The translations under genes were made by a program, and so were the position numbers. Below are positions 25,969-43,275 of a stretch of DNA of 64,000 bases, piece after piece. Every line of letters begins with the position of its first letter. The stretch's first letter is position 1. The stretch comes from Phytoseiulus persimilis (lineage: Eukaryota > Arthropoda > Arachnida > Mesostigmata > Phytoseiidae). The stretch spans positions 10,106,001 to 10,170,000 of the forward strand of contig CM075103.1 of the NCBI GenBank assembly GCA_037576195.1, in the 5' to 3' direction. The notes under the pieces are model-generated. The model saw nothing but the letters and a program-made list of their open reading frames with translations. It had not been told where the DNA came from and did no database searches.

Positions 25969-26646
25969 GACTGTTGAGGAGTCGAGAGAGAGTCCGTGAT
26001 CTCACAGGATTTTCTCCATCTCAGAGCCGGTGAGAGAAATCGATGAAACCCCACCTCGCGATCTGACGGCGTCCGACGGAAACGTCTCGCGTTGACGCTT
26101 TTCTCCTCGCTACTTCGACGCTTTGTTGCCCTGACAACGCAACTCAAAACACGATACCAAAAGAATCTTCCTCCCGGTTCGAACCAAGCTGGCGGAGAGC
26201 GGCGACCACGGTATGTCCCCAGTCGGTGTTACAAAGTTACCCGGAATTCCCTCTGTGTCATTTGAGGGCGCGCTCTCCAAGGCAACCTCCAGTCCGCCAA
26301 GCGCCTGAGTAGTTATCGACTCGCAAGACAAAAATCACAGTCATCATCACTGAAAAGCTCAAAATAGCTTTTACAGGCTCAGTATCCCGAGATATGCTCG
26401 GAGAGAGGATTTGGAACAATCTGCATCAGGCTCCAGGCTCTTTTCTCGCTTAATCGAGAGCATCGGACATCTTTTACCATTTTGTATTCGTGGCTCTGGG
26501 ATCTGTGCCTGTTCACTCTCACTCACATCAGAACTGCCGGTCATCATTGTTGAAACGAAACATCAGTGGAAGCCTAGTTGATGCGATTGCTGTTGTTCTC
26601 TCCTAGCTGATCAAGCCGTCCTGCTCGTGCATCCGCTGTGAGAACC
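25969..26646. other. Divergent intergenic region between the secreted protein gene and PSMA2
   Basis: The two flanking genes are transcribed away from each other, so both promoters must lie in or near these 680 bases. I see no TATA box at a convincing distance from either start codon and no repeat. Confidence 0.5.
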
Positions 26647-27727
26647 ATGGGTTCTGAAAGATACAGTTTTTCCCTCACCACATTCAGTCCGACTGGGAAA
26701 CTCGTTCAAATCGAGTATGCTTTGAGCGCTGTGACATCCGGAGCGGCATCAGTCGGAATCAAGGCAACGAACGGAGTCGTATTGGCAACCGAAAAAAAGC
26801 AGAAGAGCATTCTGAACGATGAGCATTCGACGTTCAAGGTGTGGAATTGGTGGAATTCTGTTATTCATGGGCGATGAAGCAGGGCGAGTCCCATGGGATC
26901 ATATTATTAACGCAACTAGAATCCCTGCTGACGGAAGTGAACTCGGTGTCCATGAACGCTGAACTAACCGGGCTCCGAAAATTCAGGTGGAGCGAATCAC
27001 AGAGCACATAGGGATGGTTTATTCCGGCCTCGGCCCTGACTACCGACTCCTCGTGAAGAGAGCACGGAAAATCGCTCAGAGCTACGACCTGCAGTACGGA
27101 GAACCCATACCTACCACTATACTTGTACAGAAGGTGCGTAATCGTTTGACTCCTGAATCAAAGTTCCGTCGGCTGATATTCATCATTCAGAAGGGCTCCC
27201 ACTAAACACTGCCTCTCCGCTCCGCGCGAGGCCTCTTTTCCCAAACTGAGATACTACTTATCGTTTCCATTCCAGGTCGCGTATATAATGCAGGAGTACA
27301 CCCAGTCCGGAGGAGTGCGCCCCTTTGGAGTTTCGCTGCTTATTTGCGGCTGGGACAACGACCGTGGCTACCTTTTCCAGAGTGATCCAAGCGGAGCCTA
27401 CTACGCGTGGAAGGCTACCGCTATGGGGAAGAACAACGTCAATGGGAAGACGTTCCTCGAGAAAAAGTTCGTAGCGAAGATGGCGGAATCATCGTCAGAA
27501 GGGAACTTATTTCGAGTGCAGAAATCCGAACTAACGTCCCTATGAATTACAGATACAGTGAAAACGTCGAACTCGAGGACGCTGTGCACACGGCCATCCT
27601 CACGTTGAAAGAAGGTTTCGAGGGACAAATGACTCAAGACAATATTGAAATCGGTATTTGTGATTCCAAGGGATTCCGCCGTCTCACACCCAGCCAAGTC
27701 AACGATTATTTGGCTAATATTTCTTGA
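26647..27727 (+). CDS. PSMA2: Proteasome subunit alpha type-2
   Basis: Four exons (26647-26838, 26987-27133, 27276-27466, 27553-27727) give 234 residues, the length of the family. The protein belongs to an outer ring of the 20S proteasome, where alpha subunits gate substrate entry; it carries no catalytic threonine. The N terminus [19 protein letters not shown] is the conserved gate and alpha-type signature. [38 protein letters not shown] and [13 protein letters not shown] follow in the expected order, and the C terminus is [17 protein letters not shown]. The third donor is GTTCGT, weaker than the rest, but it restores the conserved [15 protein letters not shown] junction. AATAAA at 27761 is the likely poly(A) signal. 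No break is seen; ubiquitous expression is expected. Confidence 0.97.
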
Positions 27728-29423
27728 AAAGCTATATTGTCGTTTCGACAGAGGAAATGTAATAAATCATCGCTTATGATCCTTCTCATAGACATGTCAT
27801 CTGTCGATTTGATCCGTTCACTCGCGGAATGATTCCGTCGTGCGTTAGTGTGATCAATACATTTCACTCCTCCCTGACTCAACTAGCCTGAGATATCTTC
27901 TCTCGTAGACTAGTGTTCTAGTTCTTGCGTTCATATTGATCGTGTGCTCCGAACAGTTCAAGCGATCGAACCTCCCAATAATATCTCACTCTCGCGCAAA
28001 AGGAGGAAAAGTCCATCGATGAAAGCCAAGGTGAATTGATAGAATTGAATTCACTCCAATATTTGGTGGCGTAGCATCTTGCCTTTGCCACAGTGGGACA
28101 ACGAGCTTGTTGGGGAGATATACTCTCCCGCTTCGCAGACTCCGAGGGTACCCAGGGCTCATGCTCCATGGCAAACTCTGGGCTGGATATCCCTGGGCGT
28201 CTCACGGCAGGCAAAACATTGGCGGTCGGAGATGACACATCGCGCTTCTCTTCCATTTCGATACTGATTGAGGAAGCATAGTGCTGTCAGTCGCTCATAG
28301 ATGGTCTCCTGATGAGCTGATTCCATTGGTTTGCCTTGGACGCTCGTATCTCCCATTATTCTGAACGTTTCCTCCCATCTGATTCTTTTCCTCCCGAGTG
28401 TCGACCGCGGGTCAACAATGCATCGTGTGGGGGTGTTTCGAAATCCTCGAGTATGAGTTTGTTGAAAATAATCTGAAATATGCCGAAATGTGAACTGAAT
28501 CGAGAAAATGTAGTATCCGATGAGTAGTTCAATCGTGCTCCATCCGACGATCGAGCTCGACGGAGGTCTCTAAATACCGAGGAAGAATTCAGATATCGCC
28601 TGCCGTGATAACCAGGTCTAATACTACGGAACCGGTTCTATTCTATAGAAAACGTATGGCGACGAATCCGATGTCATAGGTACAGAAAAAGTATTTCTGC
28701 TACATATTTCTCCGACAAAATCTCGTCCTGGATGTGTCTCCCCCGTATCTTCCCAGGCAATGCTGAGCTCGAACAAAATTCAGACGCCGAAAAGTTCTCG
28801 GAGAAAAGTCAGACGCCGAAAAGTTCTCGGAGAAAAGTCAGACGCCTAGAAGTTTTGGAAAAAAATTCAGACGCCGGGAAGTTCTCGCAGAGAATTCAGA
28901 CGCCGGAAGTTCTCAAATTGATCCAAACTATGTAGTTGCCGTTTCGATCCGACTGTTTTTCCGGGTCGTCTTCCTAGGGACCTGCAACTGGATCAAAGTG
29001 ATTTCCGGGCGAAAAAAAAGTTATTGGACCGAGGCGGAGGCCGACGAGTAGTTTGAATTTTGACAAGACATCAGCGCTTTTCAGGCTTATACTATCGCTT
29101 GCGCATTTCCGAGATCTGTAGCGATACTCGCTCTGTTCGATTGAAAGGTGAGCTATCCTTCTCCGAATGGGATCGTGCAAATTCGATCGGTTCATTCGGG
29201 GAGTTTCCCGTCTGCTTCGGTGGAACGATCCAAGAAAAAAGAAGAATGACTTCTGACGCGTTCTCGAGAATGCAATCCCCCAACGATCGGCGCGAATTGG
29301 AAACCAAGAAAACGCACCATATTGCCCGTTACCGATCACAGGAAAGGAATGGAACTATGACATTCGATTCGAGTCCATTTTTAATGAAATTCTCAATTAA
29401 GACGGATCCGCTTGAAGAGGAAG
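27728..29423. other. Intergenic stretch between PSMA2 and the membrane protein gene
   Basis: No coding exon is supported. It holds the PSMA2 poly(A) signal (27761-27766) and one 29-bp tandem repeat (28781-28914). The two flanking genes converge here. Confidence 0.5.
28781..28914. repeat. 29-bp tandem repeat, about 4.6 copies
   Basis: The unit begins CAGACGCCGAAAAGTTCTCG and is 29 bases long. The first two copies are identical and the later ones carry substitutions and small gaps. It is not related in sequence to the 45-bp satellite at 51-56 kb. Confidence 0.85.
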
Positions 29424-30539
29424 TCAGACGTCCACTTCTGGTGATTTGGTCCGAGTGCCAGATCGAGCTTCAGTGCTCGTCACGGTGCTAGCCGAAACGT
29501 CCGTCTTACGCTTGATCAAACTTCCTCCGAGTAACTCATCGCAGAGCGTAACGTAGATCAATCCGAGGCTTCCGAGGGTGTCGAAAACGGCCGAATGCAT
29601 GAGGATCGCGCCGACTATGGGTTCGGAGGGATTCAGTTCCTGCCGCATGCCCCCCGCTATGAGCTGCATTGTAATTACCATTAAAGTAAGACTCATGGCG
29701 AGCTCGTACAGTGGCAGGAACATTGATATCAAATAGAGTAGAAGTGCCCCCACGCTCGATGAAGCCGAACCAGCGAGGTATCTGAGCGTGTTTTCCACAG
29801 CATATAAGACTATGTAGTAGGTTATGATGAATTTTCGTTGCGTCAGATCTTTCTCCAATACTTTCACCCACGCACTGATTGCTCCCACAAAGAAGGCCCC
29901 GAAAACTATCGAAGAAATCACATTGGAGAAATGCAACTTCCCGAAGTTGTATCTGTATGCTTGGCACACCACGAAGATGGCGAAGAGAGTTGTGGCGCAA
30001 ATGGGCCTGAGCCGAACACTCGCGCAACACACCAGGAGCAGGAAGCAGACATAGGATATTTGGCTGAAATGATATTCAGTTGAGCCCAAGACTCCTCTGC
30101 GCGGGCGTGGGACTCTTCCGAGCAGGAGGGCTCGGCTTGAGCATTGATACACGTATTCGAGAATCTGCAGCGTGCTCGAGACCAATCCAAATGATACGCC
30201 GTGGCCCGAAGAGTCCCACACGCCTCGAAACAAGGCCACGAAATTGTGAAAGGATGTTCCAACAGAGAATCATTGACTGCTCTCGCGACCCCTCGATGAA
30301 GCCGATAGTGCAGCTGGAGTGTAGCAGAGCAGCCTCCCAGCTTCATGGACCCACCTTGCGATGTGGACGAGCCGGATTCCTAACCTGCTATCTTTGATTT
30401 TTTTCGGGTTTTCCAAATCGTCATCGTCTATAGTGTATCCAAACTCGAATTGGAAGATAGAGAGGACGATGTAGGCTGTAAGGTCCATGGCGAAAATCCA
30501 TACGACCTGATTCACAAATTTGCGCCGAGTTTCACTCAT
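29424..30539 (-). CDS. Multi-pass membrane protein, family not recognised
   Basis: A first exon starts MSETRRKFVNQVVWIF with one membrane segment and an acidic patch (IDDDDLENPKK). It probably ends at a GTGGGT donor near 30354. A large second exon from about 30219 to the stop at 29424 holds five or six further hydrophobic segments. These include ISYVCFLLLVCCA, VISSIVFGAFFVGAISAWV, FIITYYIVLYAVENTLRYL, VGALLLYLISMFLPLYELAM and AILMHSAVFDTLGSLGLIYV. The C-terminal tail is Ser/Thr-rich and presumably cytosolic. The YYIVLYAVENTLRYL segment faintly recalls XK-related scramblases, but I would not assign the family on that. The splice junction between the two exons is my best guess, and another ATG exists at 30569. 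Confidence 0.6.
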
Positions 30540-30569
30540 GGCAGATCCAGCTGCATGTGTAGGTATCAA

Positions 30570-33500
30570 TTAGTATATTCCACTGGATGCCGGAACTGCG
30601 AGAAGCTCGACTGTTCCAAGTCTGTTTCGGAATCCAACTATTGGCGAGCTCTCCCCCTAATATGGAATAGATGAGAGCATCGGCTGCAAAAACACCGCTA
30701 TGAGTGCAGCTGATGAGACCAGTTGGAAAATGGGTTCCGACACACGCTGGACTTCGGGTCAACCGCGAAAAAAGCAGGTGATGTCAATCGGCTTACCCGG
30801 TGCGACCAGGGCTAGCTTGGCAGGTATCGCCTGGGTGATACTTCGTGCTTGCTTGACGAGAGCATCCATGTCAGCAAACAAGCTCACGCCGCCGCAGGCT
30901 GAGGAACTCGGGCCAACTTTGTCGTTTCGGAAGATTCGCGAAGGCCACAATCGATTCCTGAGGAAACGACTTCGCTGCTCTGCCGAGAGATCCCTGCAAG
31001 TTCCTCTAAAAGAATCCATGTAATCCAGAATTCAAGGTAGCTCATAATCACGGGAAGCAGCTGACAGAACTGTTGATTGCACGAGCGAACACTGAATATC
31101 TGGGAAAAGCTCCCAGGAATCCGTGTGACGCGCTAATTCGGAGAATGGTTGATCGACAAAGCCCTTGAGACTGGGAGCCTCATCAATCCGTTCCGGAGCG
31201 ATGAGGTTTCTTCAGTTCGTCAACTGGAATCATGTGATACAGGCAGTAGCGTAGCCAGCATGAGGCTTCACAAGCTAAGGCCTCTTGTCGCCGATGTTCT
31301 TTTTCACGTGAATTCGTCTCTTGTGCCCAAGAGCATCCGATTCACGAGTTCACTGCCATTATCTTGAGAGAGAAAGAGTGATCCCTGGAACTTTGGCTCC
31401 GTGCGTTAAGACGGTACACTTCTCACTCAAATTCTGGCTCATCATTTTCGGAATTCAAATGCCTCGTTCCCGCGCAGAGCAGTCGTGTCTGCTCCTCATT
31501 CTGGAGGTTTCAACCAGGCGCCGTGATTCAACCAGACTTCCGCACAACCTGAGTGTCCGTAACACAGATCCTAGTTCTATCCAACTTTCGTTATCTTGAG
31601 GTGATCCATCAGGAGAATGGATGGGATCAAGGAATGCCGCTTGTCTGCATTAGGATGGGAGATATGCCTTGTAAATGTACAGCGGAGTTTGAGAAGGTCT
31701 CAATCAAGCGTTCGATGTCTGCGGCCATATTTGCGGCGGATAGCTGGGTCGTTCAATGCGGAGAGTGATCTTAGAATTCGTGAAATCGTCCTACCCATAG
31801 TTTTAGCCTTTTTAAATTTTGTTTCCCACCCCGTTTCGGTATCCAACCTCTTGAAATCGACGGTAAGACCGGGGTCCACAGCCTATTGGACACAACTCAT
31901 GCTATTTTGCAGGAGGGAAAAGGAATCTCCGACTCGGAGCACGGCTAAATTCCAACCAAACCAGTACGCAAACGAGTGCTTCGGATATCTGCTGCCGATT
32001 GAAGAGGGCTTAAGAAAGCATGTGTTGTATTTGAGAATATCTCTTGTTTTTCCTATGTCAAGTGCCTTGTGTGAGAGCAACTTCAGCGCCCTGCGGAGAG
32101 ATCACTCCCCCCGCCCCTCCCCCAGTGGAAGTGGCAAGCCTCGTAAAAAAAGAGGGCTGGCTACGCTACTGGATACGGGGTGGTCAAATTTAATTAGCAA
32201 GGTTTTGGCCAGACCAAACATGGGAATTCTCGGCCAGAGCCGGTATTGGATGGTAATGCTGGACACAGCTGGATCCCATCGTTGCTGTCGTCGAGCCCCG
32301 GTTTCACAATAGTCTCCAGGGCTTTCAGATGAACAGAGCGGCTCTCAGTCTCTTTCCTTATCAAGATGTTGAAGCCCACCCAGGAAGTTCTTTTTTGGAG
32401 AAGTTCCTCGTAACCTTGTTGGGTTCTTCTTCGGTGCCACAACGACTGTGGTCGCCGCCGTATTTGTCGGCATAACGCGTGAAAAGCGAAACTCCATTCT
32501 CCAACGACACAGCGATCATTCGCAGGGGAACCATGAAACGCATTAATGCTCCACAAATCCAATATTTGTTCACGCGGGGGAAGCATGTGTATCAGCTGCG
32601 AATCGAGATCTGAGATCCTCGTGCGAGTGACGAAACTGCTTAGGCTACGAGCGCGATGAAATATCGCGGTCAACGTTCGAAAATTGGAGGCAATGGCGAG
32701 AACTTGGACTCGGAATCCCGGGAACCGTTAGAAAAATGCGTTGTCGACCTGGAACCGGGACCGAGACACTTGGAGCCGAAGCCGTCCGTTTGTTTATGCC
32801 TGTCCGGTCTCTCATTCGTCCTCGAAAGCTTGGATCGAGTCCGATTCAGGTAGCATTGAACACTCCAAGTTCTGCGAAGCCGTCTCTCGAAGCCATGGTC
32901 GGACTGGATGATTCGCTATACGATCTCATCCATTCCACGGCGAAGGAACCGCCCCCGGAAACTCTCACGCTCGAATGGAATTGGCTCAGACCAGGGAAAG
33001 TACCTGGATCCATGCGAGCCAGCCAGTGTTGGTTAACTCAGGTCGATGTCGTCGACGGAATCCTTCGGCACGTATTGGCTTCCGATACGATTTGAGCGAA
33101 AGCCGTGCAGACCCGTGGAACCCACCAGAATCCAGCAGTTGATCAAGCTCGATTCGAGTGATTGGCCAGCAAAACGGCTGAGAATGAGGCATGAGTCTGA
33201 TGATTTTTCCCGCAGAGGAGAAGCTTTTCGACGAGAGAGGGAACCAACTCAAAGGATTTATCCCGATGGGTATTCAATTCAAGTAGTATGAGTGCTTCGA
33301 CGCTCTATTTGGAGTTCCCGCGCTCCTTCGCGCAGATGTTGGGAGCTTGCGCTGAATGCAGTCTCCGGATATATTCGCGAACCGCCAAGATGCAACTTTG
33401 CACGATCTCGAGAGCCGGGCGGGAAAGCACCTGTCGAGAAAGAAATAGATCGCGGCACCTCTGTTCTACGCTTGCTTAAATAGAGATCATCATCATTGCA

Positions 33501-34021
33501 TCTCGCGTGAATCTTTCATTTCTCGCCCCAGTCTCATTTCCGATTGAGCCATTATCAACGGATCAAGCGATGATTCCCTGCAAGCTCAATGCAGAATGAT
33601 GCGAGAAACTAGGAACGATCCTGTGAGGGAATCGCTGATTCCACCCGCGAAACGATTCCATGTCTATCCTTGCCGCTCGAGGAAAGCAAGATGGCGGCTC
33701 CCGTGCTCTGAACGTTCGATTGTGGATCGAAGAAGGTAAGGCTTGGTTCTGACACTTCCGGAGGATTCTGAGTGAAACTGTGCCTTATTGGACTCTCCTC
33801 CGCAGAGACCGATTACTTGTGTCGCTCGGATAGGCCTGGGATTCGCCATGGCAGATGTTCGGCCTCAGCTGTGAGTGACGTTACTGTCCCCGCCGTGACG
33901 TTTGAGACACGTCTGCGGCCGGCTCTGCGGAAGCCCAACCGTGACCGTGTGCCCATCCGGGATGCAGTGAAACGATCCCAAACTTCCAAGCACCGAATCC
34001 AACTCAATCCGGTGCTCAACG
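30570..34021. other. Intergenic stretch with one transposase remnant
   Basis: No host gene is supported. The plus-strand frame near 32 kb ends in a hAT-type dimerisation motif. The rest shows only overlapping chance frames. The upstream exon or promoter of CANT1 may lie in the last kilobase. Confidence 0.45.
31985..32105 (+). pseudogene. Fragment of hAT-type transposase C terminus
   Basis: A frame reads LRISLVFPMSSALCESNFSALRR, written here with the core SSALCESNFSALRR. This matches the C-terminal dimerisation motif of hAT and related transposases, in which a Ser-Ser/Ala-x-Cys-Glu core is followed by Phe-Ser and Leu-Arg. I find no BED finger, DDE residues or terminal repeats with it, so it is a remnant. 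Confidence 0.5.
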
Positions 34022-35982
34022 ATGACCACCCGTCTCCTCCTCCCCGAGTTCACGCCTGCGGTGGCGTCGAGCCCGTCGAGAGATTGGCTCCAGGCTATTC
34101 GAATGCCTACGAATTTCCGAATAGGAAATTCGACAGTACGCTGTCAGACTAATTTCACGCTCTCGATAATGATTTTGGGCTTATTCACTCTCTTGCTTTT
34201 TTATACCTGGCTACCCAAAGGGGTTTCTCTGTTTGATGACCACACACACTACCTGTCATTGCTGACGGAACCCTCGGACTATAATTCAACTTATCCTTTG
34301 ACACAGCCTGTGGTAAGTGGTTCTCCCACCATCGCATATTCGTTTCCGGTGGCAGGGCTCTCCCCAAGCGTTCCAATTTCATCGTTAACTACAATAAAGT
34401 TGAAGGGGGGTTCCCCCAATACTGAACGGTTTCAAGAATGAGAAACTTGCCGCCAAAGCAGATAGAGTCAGGAATCACTGACGACCAAATCGTCGAATTC
34501 CAATCTCTCATATTCGCTCCCGCAGATATTCGGGCGCCAGATCAAGTACCGTATCGCCGTGGTCGCTGACATGGACAAAGCGTCGAAACTAGTGGATAAC
34601 ACGTGGGTGTCGAAGCTGAAAACGGGTTGGTTGATCATGGATCGACAGTCCCAGATATTCGAAATCGAATGGGATAAGCAAGAGACCACTCTCAAGGTAA
34701 ACAGCACATTTCAGACAGAGAGCTGTCTCTTGAGTCCCGTTCACGTTGAGTTTCCAACAGGCATCGATTCTGTCACGCATTCACATTGGTTCAGTCAATG
34801 ACATCGTTGACACCATGCGAAGCTTCCGCGTTGTAGCCGCAGACGTCGTAGAAACTGAGCATGACGGAGTAGGAATCCGCCCAGATTGCTGTCATGCTGT
34901 ACTTCGTTTCCAGGGGAGTTTGGCACAAGGAGGGAGGGGGATGGAGCTTTCAGAATTGGTGGTTTTTGACGGCAAGCTTCTCAGCTTCGATGACCGGACA
35001 GGCGTCATCTATCAGATCGAAGGCGACAAGGTAGGTTCCTCGTCAGATATCCTTTGTTCGGTACCCTCGTGCTAGAAGGTGGGTTCCTTTTGAAATCGTA
35101 GGAAAATGTTTCCCCGATTTAAGGTTCTTCCGTGGGTTCTCCTGAATGATGGAGACGGTCACGCTACAAAAGGCTTTAAGTCGGAATGGGCTACAGTCAA
35201 GGATGGACTTCTATATGTAGGCGGACTCGGTTGGTATCGCGTTCCTCTGTCGTCCCAGTATGAACGTCGAGGAGGAGAGGGGCAGTCAACAGGGGGAAAG
35301 TAACGTTTATCTTTGGTCCAAAATTAAGGGAAGGAGTGGACAAATTCGAAAGGCGCGGTTCTGTCGTTCGATCCGCAGTGGATAAAGGTCATCACGCCCG
35401 GCGGCCGAGTTGTCCACAGAGACTGGAGAGACAATTATCTGAAACTTTGCTCGGCCGCCAACATTGAACCCCCCGGTTATATGATCCACGAGGCTGTGAA
35501 CTGGTCACCAGTGCATCAGCAGTGGTTTTTCTTGCCTCGGAGAGCATCTCACGAATCCTATGACGATGCCAAAGACGAGCATCGAGGAACCAACATTCTG
35601 CTACGAGCGTCTCAGGATTTCAAAAAAATCTCGTTACAAAACGTCGGCCCAAAAATCGAATCTCACGGTTTCTCGTCCTTCAAATTCATCCCAGGTATTT
35701 ACTCTCTGCTGACGCTTACTCTGGAGAGCGCAGCATTTTTTTCGTACTCCAAGGACGCCCCCAGTCCGGTGATATCCAGGTCGAAAACCTCCTCCGATGA
35801 TCTCATTTCGTGAGTTCATGATTGCAGAAACGAAGAATATGATAGCTGTCGCGATCAAGTCCGAAGAAGTCGATGGACAGGCCGCGACCTATATCACGGT
35901 GTTCAGCGTCGCGGATGGGCGAATTCTTTTTCCCGAGAGCAAGATCGGGAACGTCAAATACGAGGGCGTGGAATTCATCTAG
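34022..35982 (+). CDS. CANT1: Soluble calcium-activated nucleotidase 1 (apyrase)
   Basis: Six exons (34022-34312, 34526-34696, 34914-35030, 35124-35229, 35329-35694, 35828-35982) join in phase to 401 residues, the usual length. The enzyme hydrolyses nucleoside diphosphates and triphosphates (UDP and GDP best in vertebrates) with calcium, in the ER/Golgi or secreted. Blood-feeding relatives use it as a salivary apyrase. A single N-terminal anchor lies at about residues 47-64 ([16 protein letters not shown]), so this is a type II membrane form. Conserved blocks follow in order: [101 protein letters not shown], and KYEGVEFI at the C terminus. The start codon is the first ATG in the exon; the next, at 34103, would also keep the anchor. 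Confidence 0.95.
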
Positions 35983-36128
35983 CGCAGTATGCAACCAACC
36001 CTACCCACAGGAGCAGAAGTTACAGTCCGCGATCATAAAGCCTAGAGTAATAATTGAATTTGCCTTGTAACGATAGTAGCTAGTATTCGAATTATTGTTG
36101 AAAGAGCTGTTTGTACATTCTGTTGATA

Positions 36129-36134
36129 AATAAA
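36129..36134 (+). promoter_or_regulatory. CANT1: Polyadenylation signal of CANT1
   Basis: AATAAA lies about 150 bases after the stop codon and 210 bases before the end of the convergent DDX46 reading frame. Confidence 0.55.
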
Positions 36135-36346
36135 ATACACAGTTATCTGAATCGGCTGGCAATCATCCGACGTCAAGGAAAGCTTGTTACAGCCAGCCGT
36201 GGGTAGACGAGACAGGTGGATTAAATCGTTGGAGGAGAGGTGGAATGCCAAGGTCCGTTAATATGACATTTATTCACGTCACCGAAGAGCGCATCTACAT
36301 ACATACAAGGCACGAGCGAGAACTCGTTGGAATTCTCTCTCGCTCT

Positions 36347-40641
<4,295 letters not shown>

Positions 40642-43275
40642 TCTGGAATTGAATGCAACGTGTTCAGGGATATCAAGTCCATAGCTCGAGAGGGTCTCTA
40701 GATAAAACTTCGCTCGACTGCCTCCTACGGACTCGCGACGCTTCGCTCGAGGATGGGGGAAACATACTCCAGACTACGAATAATAGCAATGACTTCTAGC
40801 AATTAGTAATATGAGTTCGTTCATCATGACGGTGTCGACATCTTTCGAGCAGGCTCTGGTGAGCCCTGATGATTGATAATCTGGACTGTTGGAGTTATTT
40901 GATAAGTCCGATTTCGTTTTACGGCGGACGGGGATCCGCGAATCCGATATGGTCGAGAGAAAACGATGACATCCACTATCCAGGCTCCGGTAATCTCTTC
41001 CATCATTGCGCAGAGAATTCTCGGGAGGCCGTGCGTCAATAGTCGACACCAATATCGCGTCAATCTTTCCCTAGCCATATATTTCGAACGAACCTGTTGG
41101 CGCTGGGAGCTTGATATGCTGTAGCAGAAATGCTCGAGGACTAGCAGCGGGAGCTTCTCATTTCCCTGGATTCAAGCTGTGCCCAGGTATATGCTGTGAG
41201 CATTCGGAGGAACTGCACGAAGCGTGGGAAGTCGTTTCCGAGAGATACGCTCGGCGTTCTATTTAGAGTATGACAATTGTATCCACAGAAAATGGCGGCG
41301 GGCCGGCGAAACGTAGAGGAGCAGACGAGGCCATAGCAGCTGCTGATGATGATCTCTGTTGAAATTTGTCGGAAGTTACTGAAACTCGTGTTGTCGTGTT
41401 TCATTTGAAGTTTGGAATTCCCACCTCGGTGTCGGCGGAAAACCGCGGGAGTCGTCGTGCTGTCTGAAGTAGCGTCCTCTTGTCTCCTTTCGGTATATAC
41501 GGATTCGGATTTCCTCCGAGAAGTAAACCTCTACTCATGGTCAGTCGAGAAGCTGGTTCATGATAGGTTTAAGCTATCTTTCTCCTGAAGAAAAACACAG
41601 TAAAAACAGCAGTGCCGACTGTAGCCGGATTTTGGAGTTCTGGCAGCGATTTCCAAGAAAGGACTGATCTGATCAGACTGATATTGCGTTCCCCTCCGAA
41701 CGCCATTACTCGGCACTGTCCTCGACTTTCAATACTTGATCACGCATTATTATTACGTAGTATACGGTCCAGACGCAATGGCGGGGCACAGGCCCTTTTC
41801 ACAGTGCGCGCATTTGACGGAGGACACATCGCCGTACCACGGACACTGGTCTTCGACAATCTGATGGGAGCAGAACACTCGAAGGGACCCTCAAGCACCG
41901 GGCTCCTCATCCGAGACCTTTTCTTGTAGGGGGCGTTTTTGATAGTGTTTCTAAAACGTGGCTTGCTGTTCGGTACAAATCACTAAGTAACGAGTTGAGT
42001 TTCGTCGATGACTGTATCCGCTATGAAACGAGCTAAAGACTTGTACGGCCGGGAAAAGGAAACATACAGTGGCTGGATGATGCCGGTAGATACCCTAGGA
42101 ATCAGTCCTTTCTTAAGGTGGGAGACGGCGGGTAGACAGGCATTTGAGAGCGTCGTCTCTGTAAGCGGGAGGGTGGGAGGTCAGAGTTCTTGGAGCGGTT
42201 CCCGGACAGCAGTGATCTGTTTGGGTCCCTGTTATGTTCGTCTCCGGACGCCCTTACTCGGCACTCGGCACCGTTTCGAGCCCTTTTGGAGATTTTTTAG
42301 ATCATCCGCTATCAGAGCGTTTTGTGGACAGGTCATGCCTCCAGCTCATCACATGGTTTGCCGGCCGGAGGATATGCTCCGAACGGCGAAATGAACTTAT
42401 CCGAAAAGGAATTGAAGAAAAATGGAACCCCGATCCCGTCTTCGACGCATCACGTCGGAAAAGTTGCGTATTATTTCCAGCATTCAGGCGGCGAAGAATC
42501 AGCCGAAATCGCCCCTGAGAGTCTCGAGTCTCGAGTCATGGCGTCCAGAAAAGGACGCAAACGTGAGTCCAATCAGCTTAGCGTTTTCTTGGGAACGCTC
42601 GGATGAAACTCTTTTGGGTCGGTTCAATGGCTGACCATTGGTAGATGTTCACCTGGAAGCTGACTATATGAAGTTCAACTTCTTTCTCACTCTCAGTTTG
42701 ATCTATTCAGTTTCCTCTGTACGCTATTCTTGGCTTTCTGAACTTCAAGCTCGATCCATCATCTCGAATCCGATTCTCAATATCTCACACAGTCGGATAT
42801 TATCACCTCCACAAACTCTGCGAAGCTTGAGCCGGCCGAGAAGCAATCGGTCAAGATGATTGGATCCACAAAAAGTTCTTCGTCTGAGGATTGTGTGGCT
42901 CCGCAGTCATCGAAACCTCTCGAAGCAAACATTTCTTGAAACAGTTAGAGATGGTTCTCGCCGTAACGTCATCCAAAGCTTCCTTGAGGACCGAATGCCT
43001 TGTGGAAGATCCACCTCCTTGAAGTCATTGGACTCAGCTTGTGTCTGATGACTTCTGTGTTCTCGATGTCGTCTTTGGTGGGAGGGAAAGGATTTCCATT
43101 GAGGTCAGATCAAGATCTACATCATGACACCTGAAATTATCCAAGAGTGGGATGATTCAACGCTTCTACTTCCTAGAGTTTTCAATTTCCAGGAGGCATC
43201 CGCTGAAGATTTTGTTTTTCATCCAAGCTTCGTGATCTGTATTCGCAACCGATTTTCCGCGGCTGGTGATGAGTT
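40642..43275. other. DDX46: Intergenic stretch upstream of DDX46
   Basis: No coding exon is supported on either strand. The DDX46 promoter should lie in the first few hundred bases; no TATA box stands out, as usual for housekeeping genes. Confidence 0.5.

Noticed and set aside
34145-34240. CANT1 N terminus as a cleavable signal peptide
   Set aside because: The hydrophobic segment begins about 46 residues from the start and is preceded by a polar stretch, so it fits a signal anchor better. If translation began at 34103 the distance would still be about 20 residues.
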